Of a stretch of DNA of 64,000 nt, positions 54,166 through 64,000 are shown in pieces. Each line of letters begins with the position of its first letter. The first letter of the stretch is position 1. The stretch is taken from contig JACEHZ010000589.1 in assembly GCA_017893485.1 (NCBI GenBank), positions 1,676,501-1,740,500 of the forward strand. Reading direction: 5' to 3'. The translations under genes and the position numbers were made by a program. The stretch comes from Hemerocallis citrina (lineage: Eukaryota; Streptophyta; Magnoliopsida; Asparagales; Asphodelaceae). The notes under the pieces were generated by a model. The model made no database searches, had not been told where the DNA came from, and was given only the letters and a program-made list of their open reading frames with translations.

Positions 54166-54743
54166 TGTTGGATATACATGTTAGATATAATATTAGATAT
54201 ATTGCTATATCTATTGTTAGATACTAATAATATACACGTGCGATGCACATATTAATTAAAAAAATAATTAAAGTAAAAATTCTGATTTACACGTGCGATG
54301 CATGTCTTAGTAAATATGATTATATATTTTTTAAAGTAAATGTAAAGACTATATATAATGGGAGAGTTGAGGTAGATTTACAACTCCAACTCTTCCATTA
54401 AAATAGTAGAGATTATATATTATATTATAGACAGATAGATAGATAGTAATTTACATGTGTGATGCATATTTAATATATTAAAAAAAATTCAAGTAAAAAA
54501 TTTGACATTGTGAGGAATCGAACCTGAAACCTTCTTCATATTAGTTATGTACGTGTAATGCACGCGTTGCTAGATTTACAAATGACACTAAGTCTTTCTC
54601 CCATTATAATATTAGAGATTAGAGATTAGAAATGTATGGCTGAGATTCATCTTGTAACCTATATAAACTGGCTTTTAGTGCCCAATAATAAATCAATCTT
54701 TTTTCTTTCAGTCTCTCTGTTATCTTAACATGGTATTATAGCC
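54166..54743 (+). mobile_element. Copia LTR with PBS, interrupted by Helitron-like repeats
   Basis: The LTR starts TGTTGGATAT (54166) and ends CTTAACA (54730); a primer site TGGTATTATAGCC (54731-54743, two mismatches from the Met site) follows directly. Compared with the 138-bp sister LTR at 53188-53325, it has about 415 bp of extra sequence (about 54222-54637). That insert is rich in CACGTGCGATGCAC words and ends in TATTAGAGATTAGAGATTAG, the style of the minus-strand Helitron termini at 55618-55801. RNase H on one side and primer site plus gag on the other is a tandem-like junction. Confidence 0.78.
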
Positions 54744-55617
54744 AGACCTTAATCCCTAATCTTCCATAATCCCTAACCCTATTGCCAAATCCACTTAATC
54801 ACAAATCCATAATATTCCCTAAACCCACACCTTCTTCCTCGTCAACACTGTCGGCAACATCAGCAACCCCGAAGACTCCCTTCACCGTCGACACCTTCAT
54901 CCTCGTCGACCTTGTCAATGATCTAATCTCATCTCCCCACGCCTAATTACCCTCGTCATCTTCCCTCAACTGCCCACCGAAACCCAACTCCAACCTTATC
55001 TCCACCCAGACCTCCACCCTACCTTCATTCCCAACCTCCACCTTATCTCCACCCCGATGGCCTCGACCTCATCCTCTCCTTCAAACTCGAACTCCACTTC
55101 ACTACCAATCCATCCTTCAAAACCCATCACCCTAACCGCTATTAACATCCAAACTCCTCACCCCAACCTCCATACCCGAACTCCCCCGAACTCCACTGCT
55201 CTTCCGAAAATCATCCCGATCCCGAAATCCCCAGATCCCTAACCCTAGCCGATGTTTCCCTTCCTCCTCAAAACTCAAAACTCCAAAATATCTCTTCAAA
55301 CCCTAATCTTCTACCCACTTTCCTTATACCCGAAACCCACAAATCGAAATCCCAAAACCAAAACATCTAATCCTAAAACCCAAAACCCTTTACTCGACCT
55401 ATTTTTAAAAAAATTGTGGAGTTGGGTTTCGGTGGGCAGTGGAGGGAAGATGATGAGGGTAATTAGGCGTAGGGAGATGGGATTAGATCGTTGACGATGT
55501 TGACGAGGATGAAGGTGCCGATGGTGAAGAGTCTTCGGGGTTTCTGATGCTGCCGACGATATTGATGTGTAAGAGGGTGTGGGTTTAGGGAATATTATGG
55601 ATTTGTGATTAAGTGGA
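54744..55617. repeat. Inverted repeat of Copia leader and gag start
   Basis: The left arm (54744-54992) is the leader after the primer site. Its segment 54790-54992 is inverted at 55617-55421, and 54744-54789 is inverted at 62226-62181, beyond the Helitron/Gypsy insertion. The spacer (54993-55420) includes a gag-like start at 55057, MASTSSSPSNSNSTSLP then ITLTAINIQTPHP, cut short. Both arms share CCTCGTCRA / TYGACGAGG and AATTACCCTCRTCATC words. Confidence 0.85.
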
Positions 55618-56034
55618 CTAGTAATTTACACGTGCAATGCATGTTTTAATATTTTTTAAAAAAAATAAATATTCTCACGTACGGATTCGAACTTGAAACC
55701 TCCTTCATATTAGTTGTGTACGTGCGTTGTACATGTTAGCGGATTTACAAATAACACTAAGGTCTTCTTCCATTATAATATTAGAAATTAGAGATTAGAG
55801 ATTTTGGCTACCCTATATATGACAATTTCCTTTAGCTTAGATAGAGGGGTTTGAACCAATGAAAACCATAGATTTTTCCAATCTTATTTTACAACCTAAA
55901 TGAGAAAATTGAAAAAAGTTATCCATTCAATTTCTATGGCCTTTCTCTATTCATTTAATCTCTTTTGTTGCTAAACCAATTTTTTATTTTATTTTAATAC
56001 TAAACTTTCTTCCTTTTTTGTTTTAGGATCAGAT

Positions 56035-56322
56035 GGACAACAATTGGAGTGCCCCCATTATCGTAACATGCATAGGCGGGGGCACCCATCTCAGCATCAA
56101 GATGCGAGACTTTACCATTCGTCACATCAACGATCATTTTATCTGCAACCAAAATGTCAAAAACTTAGCATAACTTGTACATTTTCTTTTGCTAATTCAA
56201 CATGATTTTTTCCAATTTTAAATCATTAGAGTGGGGAAAGAGAAAGGGAGCACCTGAGATTAACGGAGATCTACGACGGTGCCGCCGCTGCGGAACGGAG
56301 AGAGATCGCCAGAGAGATTGAA
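56035..56322 (-). pseudogene. Possible captured host gene piece in the Helitron (leader, intron, exon)
   Basis: On the minus strand, with the Gypsy removed, 61870-61823 joins 56322-56250: a leader-like CTAGGGTTTCTATTTCC ... GCGGCGGCACCGTCGTAGA ... ATCTCAG, then GTGCTCCC, a possible donor. After TTTTGGTTGCAG a frame opens at 56145 reading MIVDVTNGKVSHLDAEMGAP then AYACYDNGGTPIVVHL. The leader-intron-exon look and higher GC suggest a host gene 5' end picked up by the Helitron. I do not recognise the protein, and its 3' side has no clear donor. Confidence 0.35.
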
Positions 56323-56761
56323 TGTCAGGTGTTGGGTTGCGGTGAGCTCGAGATCTCGCCATGAGCAAGGAATCTGGAGATTTGGGAAGAAGGGAGGAGG
56401 AAGACGATGAGAATTGGGGAAGAAGAAATCACTTTTTTTTATTAATATCCTCAGTTTGTTACAATCAGGGAATATGTAGCTGGAGGGTGAAACGGTTACA
56501 CTAAACGACAAGAATTCAAAAGAGCACGTGCGAAGTGCACTCTTCATTCCCGCCACCTCTCCCGCTACTTCTCAATTCAAATTCAGTGCGTAATGCACGT
56601 AAAAAGAACAACAGACACACAACAACAGACGCACACTAAGACTGATACACCATTATAACTACAGACACAATACAATGGAACCCATGACACTCGTTGGTGA
56701 CAACGCTAATCTGGAGCTTCACTCCGGCGATGGGGGAACTGCTGGCGTCCCTGAAAACTCC

Positions 56762-59700
56762 TCCCTCCTTAGAACTAAACTTGTCCCAAGTTCAAAACTT
56801 GGGTATTTATGACAAAACTCATCTATGTCGATCCATGAAGCACAGCTCAAATCTTCAATCTTCCACTTCACCAACAGCTAAATTCCCACCCTGTTATTCT
56901 TCTTGAAGACCCTCCGCTCCAGTATAGATTCCGGCTCTTCCGATTGTGACTCGTTAACCCACCAATGTGGTTCTTCCGTTGAGATGCTAGGGAGATGATC
57001 ACCATGACATTTTTTGAGCTTAGACACATGGAAAACTGGGTGCAAGGTAGACGACGGAGGTAGCTCTAAGCGGTAAGTTACTGAGCCTATTTTCTCCAGT
57101 ATTCGATACGGCCCAAAATACTTAGATGACAGCTTCTGAGGAGTAGCATTTCGCAGTGATATCTGCTTGTACGTTTGCAATTTCAATAGCACCAAATCTC
57201 CCACCTCAAAACTTCTCCCAGTTCTTCCTCTATCTGCGAAGAACTTCATACGACCTTGAGCATGGGTCAAGTTATCCTTCAACAACTTAATGATGGCATC
57301 TCTGTCCATAAGACTATCCTCAACTGCTGGTAGTGCAGATGTACCAGGGATGTAGTGCAATAACGACGGTGGTGGTCTTCCATAGACACCTTCGAAGGAC
57401 GTAAGTCCTGTTGATACATGCCAGCAAGTATTATACCAAAATTCTGCCCATCCAAGCCAACGAACCCAATCTGTAGGTTTCTGACAACATAAGCACCTCA
57501 GATATAATTCCAGCGCTTTATTCACTATCTCCGTTTGGCCGTCGCTTTGAGGATGGTACACCGTTGACATTTGAAGTCTACAATTCTGCAGTGTAAAGAA
57601 TTCCTTCCAGAATTTGCTAACAAAAACAGGGTCTCGGTCGCTAACGATGCTACGGGGCATCCCATGTAACTTGTAGACATTGTCGATAAAAATCTGAGCT
57701 ATAGCTTGAGCTGTATAGGGGTGTGCGATCCCAATGAAGTGTGCATATTTAGTTAAATGATCTACGACCACCATGACAGCATTCTTACCTGTGCACTTGG
57801 GCAATCCCTTTATGAAATCCATGGAAATATCTTCCCAAATTCTCTCAGGGATGGGAAGAGGCTTAAGATATCCTGCAGGCAAAATAGTCTCGTTCTTGTT
57901 GCGTTGGCAAACTAAGCATTCCCTTATGAACTTCTTCACATCCTTGCTAATTCCTTCCCATATAAAAGCCCTCTTGATTCTTTGAAGTGTCTTATGGAAT
58001 CCGGAGTGCCCTCCCATACTAGAGGAGTGGTGGTCGAGGAAAATTAACTCCCTAACACTTGCATTCGGGCTAATAAGAATCTTTCCTTGGTAATACCAGA
58101 TTCCCCCAAAATTTTTGTAGTTTGCAGATTTAACAACCCTTCTTGTTGCTTCTCTTCTAGCTGAAAAAAGTACGGGTCTTGTTCAACCATGAGTTTAACC
58201 TCTTTCAACCAATTTGGAACAACGAATGTTATCTCACAATAAGTATCTTGCTCACCCTCCCTTCTCGACCACCCATCAGCGACTGTGTTTTCAGGCCCCT
58301 TTTTATACTCAATCCTGAAAGTGTATCCTAATAGCTTCCACGTCCATTTTTTTTGAACTTCAGTATTGATCTTCTGTTCTAACATGTATTTGATGCTACG
58401 CTGATCTGTTTTAATCACGAAGGAGGACCCAAGCAAGTATTGTCTCCAATGTTTCACTGCTTGTAGTATAGCAAGGACCTCTTTTTCATATGTTGACAAT
58501 GCCAGAGCTCTCCCCTTCAGAGCTTTACTCATCTAGGCTATGGGATGCAGCTCTTGCATAAGCACTGCGCCAATTCCCACAAGTGACGCATCCATCTCCA
58601 AGGTGAATGGTTTTGAGAAATTAGGGGGTCAAAGGACAGGGGTAGAAGTCATAGCTAGTTTGAGCTTGAGGAATGCCTGCGTTGCCTTCTCCGTCCATTG
58701 GAATGAATTCTTCTTGAGCAATTGAGTGAGCGGAGTTGCGATGTTACCATAATCCCTGACAAATCTCCGATAGTAACTAGTAAGACCCAAAAATCCTCTC
58801 AGCTCCTTAACATTTTTAGGCTCAGGCCACTCTTCTACTGCTTTGATTTTGTTTTTATCCACTGAAATCCCTTCGGCGCTAATGACATGGCCTAAGTAAC
58901 CCACAGACATTTTTCCAAAGCTGCACTTGCTCTTCTTTGCTATCAACTGATGAGCACTTAAGACTCTCAGAGTTTGGGTCAGGTGTGAAATGTGATTCTC
59001 CCAAGAAGTACTATAGACTAGGATGTCATCGAAGAAAACCAAAATGAATTTGCAGAGAAATTCCTTGAAAATATCATTCATAAGGCTTTGAAAAGTTGCG
59101 GGGGCGTTCGTGAGTCCAAAAGGCATGACCAGGAACTCGAAATGCCCATGGTGAGTTCGAAATGCTGTCTTTGGGACATCATCTTGGTGCACTCTAATTT
59201 GGTGGTAACCTGACCTTAAGTCGATCTTAGAGAAATACCTTGCACCACTCAATTCATCTAAGAGTTCATCTACGACGGTTATAGGAAACTTAGCTTTGAG
59301 AGTGAGGCTGTTTACAGCTCTATAGTCCATGCACATTCTCCATCTACCATCAGACTTCGGGGGAGGCATATGAGCTATTACTTGGTCGAATGAATCCCGA
59401 GCTGAGCATCTCCTTAACCTGCCTTTCAATTTCATTTTTGTGGAAGTGTGGATGTTTGTAGGGTCTGATACAAATAGGTTTATGGCCTTCGACCACAGGA
59501 ATGTGGTGATCGGCTAATCTTGGTGGAGGCAAACTCATTTCATCAGTGAAAACCTCTGGGAAGCTTTGCAAGATCTGTAGGATGTCAGCATCCCTCTGTT
59601 CCACAGGGTTCTCATCCCCTTTGATGTCTTGCTCACAATTTTCTTCTTCTGGTGCTTCTTCTTCGGGAACTTCTCTCTGCATTTGTATCATATATGCTTG

Positions 59701-60309
59701 GCAAACGCAGCTGCTAATCTTAGCAAGTTCCTCCACCTCTAGAAATTGCAATTGGGGATTGACAATTCCCTGCAAGTTGTGCCATCTCCCTGCGCTTTGA
59801 AACTGCATCGTCATCTCCTCAAAGTCCATAGTAACTGGTCCAAGTGATCTAAGCCAATGAGCCCCCAACACCATCTGTGCTGGACCGAGCGGAAGCAATA
59901 GCAAATCAGCTTGCAAACTCACTCCTTGTACTGAAAAATTGATCTTCTCTACAGTCCCCTCACTATACATTACTTGGCCATTTGCTACCGTTACCTTATA
60001 CTTGGGTTCACCTTTGATCAACAAGTTGGCTTTAATGACTGTTTGAGGGTCTAAATAGTTATGGATAGATCCCGTATCAATCAGTATACTAACTTCTCGC
60101 CCAATTATTTTCCCTTTTACACGCATGGTCTGTGGATATACCTGTGCTCCAAACAAGGCATGGAAAGAGATCTCTGGTGGCGAGGTTGTGGGAGAAGGAA
60201 TTGGTGAGTTGGGGGTAAGCTGTTCTTCACCATTTATTTCTGTATCTTCTACACCCTCTTCCTCTTCCTCCAGAGCTTCTAAGTAATAAAACTTCTGAGC
60301 CTTGCACAT
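56762..60309 (-). pseudogene. Gypsy pol (protease, RT, RNase H, integrase, chromodomain), several breaks
   Basis: Protease with IDTGSIHNYLD near 60075; reverse transcriptase from about 59400 ([45 protein letters not shown]); RNase H from 58532 (TDQRSIKYMLEQK); integrase (GGHSGFHKTL, CLVCQRNK, DHLTKYAHF, SDRDPVF, HPQSDGQTE). A C-terminal chromodomain ILERRVFKKNNRVGI is cut by TAG at 56878-56880, then LLVKWKIEDLSCASW follows. Breaks: frameshift near 59400, TGA near 58626, TAG near 58533, frameshift near 58060, and the chromodomain TAG. Chromodomains target insertion to certain chromatin. Confidence 0.92.
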
Positions 60310-60321
60310 ATGTCCCTGTGA

Positions 60322-61402
60322 CTACCTCTCGTCACAGTTAAAACACAACCCCTTGGCTCTTCGCTTTCTCATCTCTTGAATGCTTAAACGTCGAGGATTA
60401 AAATTGGATGCAGGGTTAAAATTGGATGTAGGATTGGGTGGAGGGTAATGGTTGTCGGTATTAGAGGAGGTGATGGTTGTTTTTGCAGGGGTGGAAATGG
60501 TTATAGGAGTCTGGGTCTTGGTGTTAAAAGGAGCCTTATAGCTTCTTCTCATACAGGTAATTTTTTCTTCAAACCCACGAGCCAACCCAATGGCCTCGTT
60601 TACATTCTTGGGACGCTGTGATTTTACATCCCATCGAATTTCATCCCTCAGACCGCTTATGAATGTGCTCAAATAGTAAGCCTCCATCCAATCTTCAACA
60701 TAGTTAGAGAGCTTATCAAACTCCTGAATGTAAGCTTCGATATCCCCATTTTGCTGCAACTTCGACAAGATTCCGCTTTGAACTCAGTGGGTCCAAATCG
60801 AGTGAGCAGCTCCTCCAAAAATCTTGTCCAAGTGATTTCGTGGACTCTTGGCTTAAGATGCCTGCGGAACCACTGTGCCGCTCTCCCTCTCAGATTCAAG
60901 GAAGCGTACTTCAACTTCTGAGTTTCTAGAATCTCATAGAACTCAAGGAATTGCTCTACGCCACATATCCATTCCGTAGGATCACTCTCTTGGAAGATTG
61001 GAAATTCAACTTTAAATGGAGTTTTAATCAAGTTCCCAAAGTCGCTCTGACCTGTGAACATGACTGAGTGGGAGTTAGCATAGTTACCTCTCTAGAGAAC
61101 TGCGAATAAGGAGGGTTGGGAAGCAACGGAGGCTGTTGAGCTCTGGATTGTTGAGGGATAGGGGGATTGGGAGGTTGTTGTGAGGATCGTTGCATTATTC
61201 CCATCATCGCCTCCATTCGGGACTCTATCGCTGAAAATCTCTCGCCGATGCTGGTCGCAATGGCCTCCACTCTCTCCGTCAGATACCCCGTCTGCAGTTG
61301 GTTTTCAGTCAACCGGCTTCTCAGATTAGCCACTTCTCCTTCTAACTCCGTACTTCCTTCAGTACGACCATCGTCATCGACGTTCTCTGGCTCTGATACC
61401 AT
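60322..61402 (-). pseudogene. Gypsy gag, frameshifted
   Basis: The first in-element ATG overlaps the primer site (ATGGTATCAGAGCC encodes MVSEP). A coiled N-terminus follows (LRSRLTENQLQTGYLTERVE), then the Gag core in another frame (FPIFQESDPTEWICGVEQFL ... WFRRHL, from about 61030), then a third frame from 60768 (YVEDWMEAYYLSTFISGL), ending in a zinc knuckle CFNCDER cut by TAG at 60322-60324. Reading on gives GHMCKAQ, so the knuckle is split by one in-frame stop. Frame changes near 61045 and 60770. Confidence 0.88.
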
Positions 61403-62180
61403 ATTGTCAGGTGTTGGGTTGCGGTGAGCTCGTGATCTCGCCATGAGCAAGGAATCTGGAGATTTGGGAAGACGATGAGAATTGGGGAAGAAGAAATCAC
61501 TTTTTTATTAATATCCTCAGTTTGTTACAATCAGGGAATATGTAGCTGGAGGGTGAAACGGTTACACTAAACGACAAGAATTCAAAAAAGCACGTGCGAA
61601 GCGCACTCTTCATTCCCGCCACCTCTCCCGCTACTTCTCAATTCAAATTTAGTGCGTAACGCACGTAAAAAGAACAACAGACACACAACAACAGACACAC
61701 ACTAAGACTGATACACCATTATAACTACAGACACGATACAATGGAACCCATGACACTCGTTGGTGACGACGCTGATCTGGAGCTTCACTCCGGCGATGGG
61801 GGAACTGTCGGCGTCCCTGACATTGAAGAAGGAAATAGAAACCCTAGCTATTTTTTGGAGAATAAAGTCGCTGCCTTTTTTTTCGCTTACGACCTGTCTT
61901 TTTCTCTGTCATTGTTTTCCATTTTTCTTTTTTGTTTTTTAATTGATTAATTAACAGGTTTGATGGGGTTTTGGGGATTGGATTTTAGAGGGTGTGAGGA
62001 GATGGAGTGGTTCGGATGGGTTCCACGTTGAATGAAAGGTGAAGATTTGATCTGAGTTGATGGTCGTGCCAGCAATTTATTCTTCTTTTTTTTTCGAACC
62101 AATAAAGTATTAAACGTGCGTTACATGGGTTGGGATATGGACAAATTACACTAAAGCCTTCTCCATTGTCGTAGTAGAGA

Positions 62181-62360
62181 TTTAGGATTAGGGAAGATTA
62201 GGGATTATGGGTTGGCTCTGCTACCATGTTAAGATAACAAAGAGATTGAAGAAAAATTATTGATTTATTATTATTCACTAAAAGCCAGTATATATAGAAT
62301 ATATACAAGATGAATCTCAGTCATACATCTCTAACAATAGATATAGAAATGTATGTATAG
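62181..62360 (-). mobile_element. Copia leader, PBS and LTR end, outer inverted arm
   Basis: Minus strand: an LTR remnant (about 62350-62227, ending TTATCTTAACA), primer site TGGTAGCAGAGCC (62226-62214, one mismatch from the Met site) and 33 bp of leader up to the Helitron start. It mirrors 54640-54789, so it is the outer end of the inverted Copia arm. The LTR start (TGTTGG) is missing. Confidence 0.78.
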
Positions 62361-62864
62361 TAACTCAGATGATAGAACGTAACTCCTCCAGTTAGCTATG
62401 TCACTTAAAATTTTAAGATCTTATCAAAATAAAACATAAAAACAAAAAAGTACAGACCTAGTGCATCCAAAATGAAATAGATCAACTAAAATAGCATCTT
62501 GAATAAATTTCTAAATTAGAGACTACAGAATAAAAATTCAAACGCTCATATATCAAAATTTAACTGATTTACAAACAAAATATTAATATTACTTGGTGAC
62601 TATTCAAAGGACTCTCATATCTATGTGTAGAAAGAAATTTTCCTTGCATAAAATTATTTTTATATCGTCTTAGCAAGATAACCATAGACAATTTGAACAG
62701 TTCACCATAAATTGTATATCTATGTGAGATGTAGTGTTTAGAATGTTATTTACCCATGTATCATGATTCATGAGGTCCCACTACTTATATTATTAAAAAA
62801 TCGTTCACTCAAATGATGCATAGGCGGCCTCACAACACTTGATTCTTAATAGAGGTACTTATTA
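62361..62864. other. No gene recognised
   Basis: AT-rich, only chance ORFs. GGTCCCACTACTTATATTAT near 62790 is the only low-AT patch. Confidence 0.35.
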
Positions 62865-64000
62865 TGTAACACCCCGAATTCTATTTACATGTAATTTGAA
62901 GTACATCAGGATCTTTTACTTCATTTCGTACAATTTCATAAGGAAATTAAAACATTTTATACACATTGTTTGTTACAGAGCACACAGCGGAAGTTAAATA
63001 AAATACAACTCTAACATAAATCTTGGAAATAATCTTCAGCATCAATTCTTCCTTCGGTCCTTGCCAATCCAATTCCTGTACTGAACATCTGTGGGCACGT
63101 CAGTTGCTTACAACCGATACAATGTTATAAAGAATGATCCTCTCTATGATGTATTATAACGAAATCTCTTACTTTAACAAGTACAAAGTTGAATGTATAA
63201 ATAAAGTGTAAAAGAGTGACTATCCTAAACATATCAGTGTATGATATGACTTAATGCCTAATGCAGATATTATACTACAATGACACTAATACATACTTGT
63301 TCGGATTTTATGCATCCCATTCTACATAGATCCGAGGGCAAGCACCTACGTACTCCACATTAAAATGTTTAAAAAGCTACTCGGTAACAAATCAAGTTTT
63401 AGACATTCTACAAGTACAGATTCCAGCTCTGGAGTCCACCATCAAGCTTATACGGAAATCCTCGCCATGTGAACATCCCGCAAGTGTCCCTCTAGTACCA
63501 GTATACGCATATACACTGAAGAACGGCCTCCCATCCGCCCGACTATTCATGATCCTGGAGTTCACCGTCAAATCAATCATAGCCTCAGATTTAATTAAGG
63601 CTCGTTTCCTTCGCAAGCAACCACAGTCCTGTAGAGACCTGATTTTGATGACTACAACACAATACACATATGTTCTATTTTATATATCTCTTGCAAAGTG
63701 TATTCAACACTTTCTAGGCTCAAGATCGATACAAGACAAATCAGCTTTCAAGACACAAGATCAAGATACAAGACAAAGATTATTCAAAGCTTCAAAGATT
63801 CTCAAAGTGATCAGCTAAAGAACAAGTGATCAGAACAAAAGAGTGTCTTGTAAATTTATTGTAATATTTGATTTGTCTTAAGAAATTTGTAAAAGCCTTG
63901 ATGCACACACTCACACATCTCCTAGGATTAAAATAAAGATTATTAAAAATCAAAGTGTCAAATTCAAGCTTGTATAAGTTCAGCTGTCAAAGTACTAGTC
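62865..64000 (-). mobile_element. Partial LTR of the giant-LTR family, opposite orientation, cut by the window edge
   Basis: TGTAACACCCCGAATTC at 62865 is the inverted equivalent of the solo LTR end GAATTC ... GGGGCGTTACA at 32362. Further matches include the dense word around TTGTTCGGATTYTATGCATC (63298 here, about 31890 there) and GATCCGAGGGCAAGC. Similarity is visible to about 63640; beyond that I see no recognisable gene and cannot say if the LTR continues. Diverged from the copy at 29195. Confidence 0.75.

Larger units (their letters stand above)
56323..61822 (-). mobile_element. Ty3/Gypsy chromovirus, 5.5 kb, TSD TTGAA, coding decayed
   Basis: LTRs 56323-56756 (3' LTR, 434 bp) and 61405-61822 (5' LTR, 418 bp) are flanked by TTGAA (56318-56322, 61823-61827). 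The outer ends are TGTCAGG/CCTGACA; the inner edge of the 3' LTR is mutated (TTTCAGG on the element strand). A perfect initiator-Met primer site (TGGTATCAGAGCC, 61401-61389) lies 3 bp inside the 5' LTR, and the purine tract AAGGAGGGAGGAGT abuts the 3' LTR. The LTRs differ by a 15-bp indel, a T-run length and scattered substitutions. The order RT, RNase H, integrase, then a chromodomain makes it a chromovirus. Confidence 0.95.
55618..62180 (-). mobile_element. Helitron (about 1.06 kb without the Gypsy) inserted in the inverted Copia arm
   Basis: Minus strand: starts TCTCTACTACGACAATGG (62180) after host A and ends TTACTAG (55618) before host T. The host sequence on both sides rejoins as CTAAA|TCCACTTAATC, and the paired arm at 54787-54800 reads AAATCCACTTAATC with nothing inserted, so this is a natural empty site. 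A smaller unit with its own TCTCTAATC start at 55801 shares the 3' end (55618-55801, 184 bp). No Rep/helicase coding. A Gypsy element with TSD TTGAA lies inside. Confidence 0.82.

Overview
This window looks like nuclear DNA from a flowering plant, probably a eudicot. It is AT-rich, has spliced GT-AG genes, a plant-type U4 snRNA gene with its USE and TATA promoter, plant-only families (F-box/DUF295, heavy-metal-associated isoprenylated protein), and a very dense load of plant transposons. I cannot name the species.

Few host genes are left. The only complete protein gene I can reconstruct is a 75-codon, three-exon gene at 7733-8155. It has a perfect VCP/p97-interacting motif and resembles SVIP. 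A U4 snRNA gene lies on the minus strand at about 20698-20856. The other host genes are remnants: an F-box/DUF295 gene cut by a hAT element (15059-16781), a HIPP/Pi21-like gene ending in a CSIM prenylation box (42666-43310), an erlin-like SPFH gene (51856-52352, minus), and unrecognised coding pieces near 22.8-25.9 kb and 29.1/32.4 kb.

Layout. 1-7353: L1-type LINE on the minus strand with an intact ORF2 frame but a substituted endonuclease catalytic Glu. 7.6-8.2 kb: the SVIP-like gene. 8.9-17.4 kb: hAT elements (one nested in another, one inside the F-box pseudogene) and a 296-bp TRIM. 19.1-22.7 kb: a solo LTR, U4, and a Stowaway with an internal triplication. 23-28.5 kb: a nest of hairpin-bearing MITEs, palindromic microsatellites and long poly-C tracts. 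29.2-32.4 kb: a 3.17-kb solo LTR. 34.7-41.2 kb: a decayed Copia. 41.7 kb: a small Helitron. 43.4-49.4 kb: a fully open Copia with LTRs that look identical. 49.5-53 kb: MITEs, a truncated LINE, and erlin and RTE remnants. 53.2-62.4 kb: an inverted mosaic of another Copia family, invaded by a Helitron that was itself invaded by a chromodomain Gypsy. 62.9 kb to the end: another copy of the giant LTR family.

Most novel observations: (1) the young Copia has, just after its 5' LTR, an 11-nt sequence complementary to its own LTR instead of a tRNA-type primer site; (2) the same element has an in-frame splice pair that would fuse Gag to a short acidic tail encoded 3' of pol; (3) paired GTCGAC boxes recur at 20-22 bp spacing in two unrelated elements; (4) a family of Harbinger-like MITEs is built from serial short hairpins; (5) a Helitron insertion can be read to the base against its own empty site in the paired arm of a Copia inverted repeat.
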